DNA of 64,000 nt. Origin: Phoronis australis (Eukaryota > Phoronida > Phoronidae). Numbering within the stretch: position 1 is the stretch's first letter; every line of letters starts with the position of its first letter. Below are positions 11,247 through 20,492 of the stretch, piece after piece. Made by a program: the position numbers and the translations under genes. The stretch lies in the NCBI GenBank assembly GCA_002633005.1, contig NMRA01000221.1:466680-530679 (forward strand). Direction: 5' to 3'. Below the pieces are notes generated by a model. That model searched no databases and was not told where the DNA came from. It worked only from the letters and a program-made list of their open reading frames with translations.

Positions 11247-11474
11247 TTTAAAAATTATTAATTTTCTGTGTCTGAAGGTAAGAATATTTGGTTCAATATG
11301 GCGTCCTCCATGAGGCTGTTTTTTAAGCTGCACACGGAGGTCTCACGTCGTTCCTTATCTAAAGGTAACGTTTTTTATGAATAGACACTGCACAATTTTT
11401 CGCTTAGCAACCGGAAATTACTTTGGCGTATTTGCGCCTTGCTTGTAGATTTGAAAGTTTGGGCTTGCAGGTGT

Positions 11475-11566
11475 AATAGCCGAGATTACCCGACCCGGGA
11501 ATCGAACCAGCGACTCCCATAAAACCGGCAAGTGTGCTAACCATTCGGCTAATAAGCAATTGCCCG
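11475..11566 (-). repeat. tRNA-derived SINE head, copy a (unit 2)
   Basis: On the minus strand the A-box-like TAGCCGAATGGTTAGCACAC and B box GGTTCGATTCCC are closer to tRNA consensus than in unit 1. The rest matches 8341-8432. Confidence 0.65.
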
Positions 11567-11972
11567 TTAGCGAGTAGCTAACAGAGGCTCATATGATTCA
11601 CCGGAAGCACAGCTTCAACATTCCCCCCTTTCCTGCGGAACAGGCACGCCACCAGGAAGGTGAACACCAGGATGCCTCGCATACAGGTCATCAACATCCT
11701 TTGGTACCTTTACCACCACAACACACAGGCGTCCTCAGCTTCTGATCGTCCCCAATACACTACATATAATACTACAAGGTAGGACACTCCTGACTAGAAA
11801 TTCCACGGGTGCTTCACTTCAGCCGTCCATAGCAAACATAAAACTCAATAAATTTACACAAAACAGAGGTTCAACAAACCATGAAGAATTGTTCTTTCTC
11901 CCAATACCATTCACGGTGTCCTGTTCCGGCGACTTCGTAAGAAATTCGCAGTCAAAGAACAAAAATGTTCAC

Positions 11973-12465
11973 NNNNNNNNNNNNNNNNNNNNNNNNNNNN
12001 NNNNNNNNNNNNNNNNNNNNNNNNNNNNNNNNNNNNNNNNNNNNNNNNNNNNNNNNNNNNNNNNNNNNNNNNNNNNNNNNNNNNNNNNNNNNNNNNNNNN
12101 NNNNNNNNNNNNNNNNNNNNNNNNNNNNNNNNNNNNNNNNNNNNNNNNNNNNNNNNNNNNNNNNNNNNNNNNNNNNNNNNNNNNNNNNNNNNNNNNNNNN
12201 NNNNNNNNNNNNNNNNNNNNNNNNNNNNNNNNNNNNNNNNNNNNNNNNNNNNNNNNNNNNNNNNNNNNNNNNNNNNNNNNNNNNNNNNNNNNNNNNNNNN
12301 NNNNNNNNNNNNNNNNNNNNNNNNNNNNNNNNNNNNNNNNNNNNNNNNNNNNNNNNNNNNNNNNNNNNNNNNNNNNNNNNNNNNNNNNNNNNNNNNNNNN
12401 NNNNNNNNNNNNNNNNNNNNNNNNNNNNNNNNNNNNNNNNNNNNNNNNNNNNNNNNNNNNNNNNN
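11973..12465. other. Assembly gap (493 N)
   Basis: A run of 493 undetermined bases lies inside unit 2. Open frames that cross it are meaningless. Confidence 0.99.
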
Positions 12466-12701
12466 TCACAATAAAATGGCTGCCGAAGGCAGTGCACATT
12501 TGAAATAACTTGGCACAAATTAAAGAAAACTTCCGAATCGATGAATGCGGTATATTTGTGAGAGTTAAATCGAATCCTATTCAGATCATAACTTTGAAGT
12601 GGAATAATTCGGTGAGTACAACAGCAAGTCGGTTTTATGCTTAGGCGGACGAACATTGGGTTCCCCAGTATATCTTCCGTTTGCTGACTACGCCATTTGC
12701 A

Positions 12702-12792
12702 GTAATAGCCGAGATTACCCGACCCGGGGATCGAATCATCGACCCTCATAAAACTGGCAAGAATGCTAACCATTTAGCTAATAGACAATTGC
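12702..12792 (-). repeat. tRNA-derived SINE head, copy b (unit 2)
   Basis: This is the counterpart of 8726-8815, with the same position relative to the TATDN2-like pseudogene and a degraded B box GATTCGATCCCC. Confidence 0.6.
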
Positions 12793-12847
12793 CTGTTAGC
12801 GAGTAGCTAACAGAGGCTCATGTGATTCACCGGAAGCACATCTACAA

Positions 12848-13790
12848 CACAGGGTCTCCTGAGCACAGACGGCCACCAACATGCAGCCCGTAACATTGGC
12901 TACAAGCCCAAGGCAGTCGATTCTCACTTTCACATGGACTGACCTTTGCATGCCAACGTTTTTCACCAGACGTGGCCGGCCGGCTGCTGACCATCTCTGA
13001 AATACATTACATTAGTACAGTGCTTCCCTGTCCATCAAAGCTGCCCGTATGTTTAACAGGGGGTGTAGCCGTCTTTGTGACCCAGTACATTATCAGTTCG
13101 TGGAAGAATCCACTGAAGCGTACCTTTCGAGTTGGAAGGCAGCAATCGGCATCCATCCGAAAAACGCTAAATCCTTCAACCCTGCACTGGAGAAGGAAAT
13201 TTTCAAACTTCTTCAGTTGCCTAACATTGTGGCCATAGGTGAATTGGGATTGGAAGAAGGTCATGGTAGCTCTGAAGTACAGCAGCAAGTGGTCGTATCG
13301 CTGGTGTGTGGTCTCACCCGTTCCCAGACGTTTCACGGCACTCGTGTGCTTGTATTCCACCTTCAGCCCAACGTCTCTGCTTCGCCCTTTCACACTGCCC
13401 ATCATTACATGAGAAGGTTGCTGAGTGACGTCATACCCAGGGCCCAACCCATCCACCTTCAATGTTTTTCTAGCAACCCCCGGAGGTCCGATCGTGGATA
13501 AAGGCCTTCCCCAATATGTATTTTGGTTTTGTTGCCAATGCTCATCATTTCTCCCCCTCCCAATATAACTCTTTGGCAGCAGTGCCCTTAAGTCGTCTAT
13601 TGGATACCGATTCTCCCCCATCTAGCTACGTCCTCTCGACCAGTGGCCCTGCATTTCATCTGGGAAGTGGCCTGGAAAATAGCACATATTTGTCAATCTG
13701 GCGGCAATGTAGTGCTGAATACACTCTGTCAAGAACGCATGTGTTCTATATCATTTGTAAGTCCGGAGAGGGTCCCTAGTGAGTACTTTT
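12848..13790 (+). pseudogene. TATDN2-like: TATDN2-like (TatD hydrolase) pseudogene, unit 2
   Basis: Pieces of a TatD-family metal-dependent nuclease appear in order: KAVDSHFHMD (metal-binding His pair), LTGGVAVF, CDPVHYQF, WKAAIGIHPKNAKSF, LPNIVAIGELGLE (catalytic Glu of the GE[IL]G motif), RVLVFHLQPN (metal His), QPIHLQCF, FPNMYFGFVANAHHFS, and AAVPLSRLLDTDSP (catalytic Asp). The frame is broken: a 4-base deletion relative to unit 1 follows HMD, the GTCTTT deletion is shared with unit 1, and a further shift lies near 13490. This is an old inactivated copy. TATDN2-like genes are multicopy in several invertebrate genomes, and association with mobile DNA is plausible here. Confidence 0.8.
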
Positions 13791-15236
13791 ACCACTAGGT
13801 GTCTGCTCTCTGATCTGGGGGGGGGGGGNTGTGTTAGTTGATGAAACTTCTGTCATTAACCCATGTGCATTATTGTCTGATTCTAGGGGAGCTGTCTTTG
13901 TCTTACTAACACTTTGAAGTTTCTTCTTTTTGGAAGAAGGGGGGTGGTTAAAATTTTTGGGTGTTTTTTTATATAAAATGGCAATGATGTTGTTTCCCGG
14001 CTGAGTCCCACGCTTTTTAGGGAGGAGGGGAATGCTGTTATTGGCAACATCATTGGCCCTTTGTTTTTTCTGTGGCGTCTTGTGATGGGTCTGTTTTGGT
14101 ATGTTCCCGTATGCTGAATATATAAAGAGTTAGCATCGTCTATCTTTGGCTTTGCTTGCAAACGAATGTTGTCTTCAGAGACTGCTACTTGTTTGTGCTT
14201 CAACTGGAACTGACCCAGCCTTTTAAATAGTAAGTACTCTTGAGTCCCTAGCTAGGAACCGGTCAGTAATGCAACACAAACATAGACAGAACAGATTCCG
14301 CGTCATATTTTTGTGTCCTAATTTTCTTTTTAGTATTCACAAAAACAGCATTCAGTTAGTTGATTATTTTCTCACTCAGTCTATAATTTTAACTGGAAAA
14401 CAGAATAATTACTTACCATGCTTCACTATTTCAATAATTTGTCTTGTAACTGCAGATTTTAAACATGGGTCGGGGCTTTTCAATTCAAAGTTCAATACAT
14501 GGCTCAAGATTTCCAAACATGGTGGGCTCCCCAAACAGCCTGTGAGATATACAGCTTGTGCCAGTGTTCAATAACCTTTACTTCAGTTAAATTTTACAAC
14601 AACCCAAAAATTTTTTGAGCACACAAGCCTATTTATTTGTGGAACGATTCAACACCTGGAAAATTTTCCTATTTTTTTCCTTGGTCATTCCAAGCCATGA
14701 AACAGGAATTGAGATTGCCAAAACAAGGAGACCTCTTCCAAGAGGTTGTGAAAGTTTTAGCTCCTAAACACCACATAGTTTGAAACAGCTGTAAATAAAA
14801 TAAACAAAATATCTGAAGTAAAAACTTCCGAACTCGTCAAATGTCAGTCGCTTGTACGAACTGTTGTTTCCTTCATTTGCCCATATCCTACACGGGCTCA
14901 CCTCCTAGGGCAGAGTAAGCAGCACGCATTACCTGTGCATGACTCATACATCGGTCAGTCCGATCTTTGTATAACGATTCTGATTTTCTTTTGTTTTCTT
15001 TAGTATTTTGAGTGCGTTCCTTGAATGTGTGCGTGGCGTCTTCGCGTCACACCAAATCTGAGGTCACATTGATGACCTGCAGGTCTGCTATGTATGTATG
15101 AAGGGTGGTTAAGTTCTGAACAACTACTGTATAACTACAAAGGATTTTAATTGTGAGGTCTCAAATGCCACTGATGAGTTCCTCGCATCAATACAGGTTT
15201 TAAACAATCAATCTGAGTTTCACCTTATTCTTTCAG

Positions 15237-18200
15237 TGTTGTTCTCGTCTCCCTGTAGACGGTGTAGTGTAGCCGCACCCGCCGCAGCAGAGAAATGGCA
15301 GCTGATGACTGCAGTGTGCCTGGAGAGGTACCCGGTCGTTGCTAAGCAACGTACAGAGATGGAACAACAGTACCAGACTTGCCTGGACAAGCAAGAGTTG
15401 GAAGGGAGCCTGTTGGCAGACCATGAATTGAGGCTTGCGGAGGACCTGTAAGTCAGTGTGGGCACCTTACTGATCAGATTTCTGACTGTTTGATTGAATG
15501 ATGTCATTTGAAGTATGGACATACTTTCTGTTCAAACTGCTTGTAATTTAGAGCATGTTATGAAATTGGTCTCATTACAAGTTGTTCCTTAATCACTGAT
15601 AAGTTGGGAAGATCAGACAGTTTGAGAACAGACATGCTAAGTTGGCTTGGCCAGACAGGTTATTGTATGGACTGAGCATGGCTTTAAGCTTGCGGTAATT
15701 GCCATTTCTTTCGAAGCCTGAAAATCAATTGTAATTCGCATTAGGAATAAGTCAAGACCAGTTTTATAATTGGCAAGTCGTCGAAATGAAAAGGTCATTA
15801 ACTTTTGAAAATGACAATTTTGCCAATTAGTTTGTGTTAAATCACTGAAGAATTACTGTAAATATTTTTGAGTGAAAGGGTGTTTAAACAGCACGTCTTT
15901 GACATTAGCTGACTACAAGCTACAAGAAGTTATGTGGCGTGATTTGCTTTTAGCTTTTATGGTGTAGTAGTTGTCATAATTATGCAAAGAGACCAGCTGT
16001 CTCTCTGTCCAATCCAATGCACCAGGAAGTGAGGTTAGTTTGTGGGTAGGTACATTTTGGCTTGAGGCGGATCTGCTAGTATTGAATATTTTTTATATTA
16101 CCATACAGAGACTCTATATATTTTTCACGTTTGGAAATTGGTAACGGTACAGTCAGAGTGCTCTTGTGTCCCGTTTTCTAACAGCCAGCCCTCCCCTCCC
16201 TAAAAGGGTAACTTTTAGGCCTCCATTGTATAACATCTCCACAAACAGAACACTGCAAGAAATCTTCAATGTTCCCCACAACCTGGTTCTACTCGTCACT
16301 GCGCCGAGCTTGAATTTTCGCCCTGACGAGTCTGGCTTACTTGCGCCGAGTTTGAAAACCAATGCAATGAGTTTGAAGTAGTGGCAGATTAGTCACTTCG
16401 GAAGCAAGTTAGCAGATTTTGGCCGTTTGGTATCAGTTCAATGCATGTATTTCGACACTTCACACTAACTTCACACAGTATGGACATGGACCTTCGAACA
16501 CTTATAGTACATGAATTTTGTAATTTCATTCGAGTTTGAATTTTCTGTTGTGAAGAACACTCATTTTCTACTTGCATCATGTTTGATTGAATTATTAATT
16601 AATTTATTGATTAGATATTTCCCATCATGACAAAGTAATAATAATGAAAATGAAAATGACGTCCTGGACATGGCAGGAAATCGTGGATCTTATTTCTGCT
16701 TTGGTCAAGGCTGAATGAAATGGTGTGCCATCTGACCAGATTCATATCTTGAGAGCTTTATTGGTCAACTGTCAACCACTTGATTGTGATGCTATTCGAG
16801 TTGCTTCCTCGCAACTCTGGAATACTGAATTCTCCTGCTTACGTCAGTACTACTGGCAATGAATGTCCCTGTTTGCTCTTCATTTGATTTCTTACGGTTA
16901 CCAGGAATGTGGTCACTGAAATATTTAGGTCACTTTTCCGTCATGTAAAGTTAGCTACATTCTCTAGCTTAGCAAATGACAAAATTATGTCATTCATGTT
17001 GATAGTATTGTTATCATCAAATAGCATATTTTGGAATTGATAACGGTGTTATGTATTTGATTTTTTGCTGTTTTGCCAGGGTTGTGGTTGAGCGTCGTAA
17101 GGCTGAGGACTTTGAGGAGACAGAGGCAGACGTGAACAGAGTGATGGCGCTGGACCTTGAAGATTTGTGGGAGGAGGAGTATGGAGTGTTCATGTCCAAG
17201 TATGGTTCTACAGGTATGAACTATGAAAGATGTGACTAGGTATATAGGTATCTATGGGTCTACAGGTGTGGTAAGGTATATAGATATCTATGGTGTACAG
17301 GTGTGGTAAGGTATATAGATATCTATGGTGTCTATGGTCTACAGGTGTGGTAAGGTATATAGATGTCCATGGTCTACAGGTGTGGTAAGGTATATAGATA
17401 TCTATGGTGTACAGGTGTGGTAAGGTATGTAGATGTCTATGGTCTACAGGTGTGTTCAGGTATTCAGGTGTCAATGGTTCTACTAGCAACAGTTACCTGC
17501 CTGTATACCTTAGTATACAGGCAGGTATTTATGGGATTACAGGTGCTAATACAGATACAAAGCCAAGAAGGAAAATATGACAAAGTACTGTTGAATGGTC
17601 ACATTAAAGGGATGTCGTCTGCTGTCAACTGGCCGCAGACGATGTCTGGATACTATGCTGTTTTCCGTTTGTCGACGTGCAGCTCTCCAGTGTGACTTTA
17701 GAAAAATTCAGATTGTGTTTGGTAACCTGGGAGGCTGGGATAATCCCAAGTCTCCACAACGAATATCAAAATAAGTCAACAATTCACTTGCAATTTGTTT
17801 CAGGAGTTGTGGTGTCCTCCAAAGTGTAAATTAACAAAAAAAATTCCGAGATTCATTATCTTTGATTCGCAATTGTTTCATTTATTTCATGAAATCAGTG
17901 CATTTGCCACCACAGCAGTCAGCACACATGAAATGCACTCAAATTCCAACAGGAAGTAAACAGACGGACGTCGGAATTGTTTGGCAAAAATCTGATAAAG
18001 TCAGACCCTGCATGAAACACGCACTTGCAGTGTATGTGATTGTCTGCATTCTTCGTTGGCTTAAAAGGAAATGAGTTAGAGATTGAATGGTGCATATTCA
18101 CGGGGGAAATGGAAGAGGTGTGCCTAATTTTCGGCGACTTCGAACTTAGTTTGGCGACCTCAGTTTTCAGCTGGCGACCTGGAATTTCAGCTAAGTCGCA

Positions 18201-20492
18201 TTTGGCAATTTGGCATTAAGCTAAGCATTGAGCACTGCATTGTATGGCTAAACACCCAACTTTGAATTTTCGATAGTTTTATTTTGAATTTATGTGATTG
18301 TCTTTTTCTTGGTTGTATTCAGATTTTCATGCTTTTGTCCCATAGTTTCTTTCACATGATATCTAGAGAATACACCGTCAACTCTTTAATTTAAATTAAA
18401 AGTCGGATGATAATTTGTATTGCTCAGTGTGTCACTATTGTTTTACCTTGTTCTGAATTCAATTAATATGTTTTACACTGACAAGTAAATTCGTTGTTTT
18501 CATTCTTTTTCAGTTAACTCTAACAGTGATGATCTCAAGTCTACAGATCATAACTTAGATGAGAAGCTCACCTTGATTGTTCGTCAGAAACTTGGTGACC
18601 AGACTCACTGGGTGTTACCGCAGAGTCCCAGGCAAGCAGGGCAGTCCATGAGAGAGGTACTCGTCTCGCTCACTTTCGTGTTCGTGTGGTTTTTCCGGAT
18701 GTTGAGAATTTTTTGAACACATGTCAGTGTTCTCCACAACAGTTTTCAAACTCCACTGGAATCAAAAATCATGTACTTGTTCGAAAGTCTATGTCCATAC
18801 CATGGGGAGTTGGGTGTCACCTCTTGGAATAATTGCTTAAGAAACACTCCAAACTCACTGCATGGTTTTCAAACTCAACACAAATGAGCCAAACTCGTCA
18901 CGACATAATTCAAACTCGACACAGTGCTGTTTTATAATTTGTAGTTGGGACTATTGCTGGTGATTGTTAGTGTTAAAGTGTTTTATGGAATAAAGTTATG
19001 GTAGTTTTATGTTACTGTGAAATAGGTCAAATGTTAGAGGGCGCTCATGGTGTGCTGGCTGTACTCTTTACCCCCGTTGTTGTTGTAATTTGACACAAAG
19101 TCTCGCTGAGGCGTGTTTTTGATTTTGTATTGAAATTTTTATTTGACAGAGATAGTTGACAAACCATGACTGCTTGAATGAATTCAAATGTGTGTTTAAT
19201 AAGACGATTATCTTGTCAGTTTGGCAAGATATTGCAGGTGTCCTTGAGTTATTTTAGGCTTTCACAAGTTATTGGCGATTGTTCATGAGATATTGCATGA
19301 GCGCACCCAGCGGGGCTCGGGGGCTCGAATGAGAAATGGACAAAAAGTCCGAGAAAACAAAACAAAATGTCCACTAAAAAGGCGCAAATGCACAATTCAC
19401 AGCCCTGGACGTGGTACCCCGTTTTTTTTAGTCCTTTGGCTTTTTTGTTAGTAAAAGGTCCACATCTTCGGAAATTCGAGCCCCACCATATTAAAGGCTG
19501 GGTGCATGTATCGCGATTGTCCATGGGATATTATGAGTGTCCGTGAGATAATGCGAGTGCCCAGGAGGCATTGCAAGTTTCCGTGAGATATTGCGAGTGC
19601 CAGTGAGTTATTGAAAAGTCCATGAGATACATTGCCGTGCACAGCATGTATTCTGATTGGCTTCCTCTTACAATGGTTACATTAGTTCATTGCCTTCTGT
19701 TATTCTTGGCTTTGTCTTCATTTCAGAGTGCAGAACATACCTTACAGTCTCTCTGCGGTGACAACATACAGGCACAGTTTATGGGTAATGCCCCTTGTGG
19801 CTACATCAAGTATAACTACCCTAAGTCATCAGAGTACAGTGGAGCCAAGGTAAGTTACCGACATCTGCTCTTGGTACTCTTTATACAGTGCCATCTGTTG
19901 TTGTTAATCTGTAACTTTGTAACTTCATTTAGACCTCTAAATGCTATAAAAATAGTTTTAATTTGTTCCTTACTCAAATGAGAAGTGATTTGTTATTGGT
20001 TCAACCGCTGCTCGTCAACCTAAAATGACACGCTGTGACCTCAACTGTCATGGGGAATGTTCATTATCACTGGTGTCTCACCAGAAGAGCAACATGTCGC
20101 GAGACTTCCCTAGATATCGCTGTGTATTTTCAATGGAAGCAGTTTGAGACAAATTTATTAAAATTAAATGGTCTAAGTCGAAATTCGGTTTTCGTGATTG
20201 AAGTCACTTTAATTATGAGATAAGTGTATTTGATTTTGTGATTGATTACTTAATGAGTACCTTAGTCTAATTTTCCTCATGACAAATCCTTCCACACTTC
20301 GCTACGCACAATCTTAAACACAGTCTTGTCCTGTTGCAGGTGTTTTTCTTCAAGGCTCAGTATAATTGTGGACATATTGCACTCAATGACCCTCAGGTAA
20401 CGGACTTCTTGTGGGTAAAAAAACAAGACTTGCATAAATATGTTCCTGATCGGTATATGGATGTTATTGACGACTTTGTGCTGGACATTTAG
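15237..20492 (+). CDS. MRPL46: Mitochondrial large-subunit ribosomal protein mL46
   Basis: The coding exons are 15237-15447, 17080-17213, 18514-18656, 19727-19849 and 20340-20492 (TAG). All borders are AG/GT and the phases agree. The protein is a component of the mitochondrial 39S subunit with a degenerate Nudix fold. Recognisable segments are WQLMTAVCLERYPVVAKQ, SLLADHELR, ALDLEDLWEEEY, LIVRQKLGDQTHWVLPQ, RESAEHTLQSLCG (Nudix-box remnant), QFMGNAPCGYIKYNYP, GAKVFFFKAQ and FLWVKKQDLHKYVPDRY. The first listed exon begins with TG after a good acceptor (TTATTCTTTCAG). If the previous exon ends in A, the ATG is split by an intron and the protein has 254 residues. It would start MLFSSPCRRCSVAAPAAA, an Arg-rich, acid-free, presequence-like N-terminus. 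The upstream exon was not identified. A polyadenylation signal AATAAA is at 21098-21103. Confidence 0.95.
16301..16382 (+). repeat. Repeat in MRPL46 intron 1 with inverted partner in intron 3
   Basis: This segment, rich in CGAGTTTGAA-type words, recurs in reverse complement at 18847-18922 at roughly three-quarters identity. The two copies bracket exons 2 and 3. Confidence 0.65.
17197..17480 (+). repeat. 35-bp minisatellite beginning at the MRPL46 exon 2 donor
   Basis: About six units of roughly 35 bp (TCTACAGGTGTGGTAAGGTA followed by TATAGATGTCTATGG) start directly after the exon 2/intron 2 border. The border itself reads TATGGTTCTACAG/GTATGAACTATG, so the array looks like an amplification of the splice-donor segment. 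One unit has an extra TGTCTATGG. Confidence 0.8.
17820..18240 (+). repeat. Dispersed repeat X, copy in MRPL46 intron 2
   Basis: This segment includes ACAGGAAGTAAACAGACGG and repeated TGGCGACCT words. It matches, in reverse complement, the 36740-37500 region of the carotenoid-oxygenase intron 2. It serves as the empty-site reference for the insertion at 37026-37237. Confidence 0.6.
19227..19638 (+). repeat. 20-bp minisatellite interrupted by a MITE
   Basis: Units of 20 bp (consensus about AGATATTGCGAGTGTCCGTG) run from 19227 into the MITE at 19296 and resume after it to 19638. There are about nine units in all, mostly exactly 20 bp and at most one base off. It lies in MRPL46 intron 3. Confidence 0.75.
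19296..19508 (+). mobile_element. MITE of the CATGCGCGCACCCAG family in a minisatellite
   Basis: The ends are CATGAGCGCACCCAG and CTGGGTGCATG. The interior shares the ATTCGAGCCCC, AAAAGTCCGA and GTTAGTAAAAGGTCCAC blocks with 31658-31907. The flanks TATTG and TATCG form a 5-bp target duplication. Removing the element plus one flank leaves a perfect 20-bp minisatellite unit. Confidence 0.8.

Larger units (their letters stand above)
9255..14672. repeat. Unit 2 of the tandem block
   Basis: This unit repeats unit 1 and additionally contains a 493-base gap, about 900 bp around the gap not seen in unit 1, and the longer TATDN2-like pseudogene with its flank. It ends with the repeat tail (14606-14672) that also ends unit 1 (9186-9253). 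A diverged copy of that tail is at about 23480-23555. Confidence 0.85.

Noticed and set aside
11889-12773. Long open frames on both strands
   Set aside because: They are open only because they run through the 493-N gap.
17208-17695. Repetitive Tyr/Ile/Thr-rich frames on both strands
   Set aside because: These are translations of the 35-bp minisatellite.
19227-19638. CRISPR-like array
   Set aside because: The units are contiguous 20-bp tandem repeats without unique spacers, in a eukaryotic intron.
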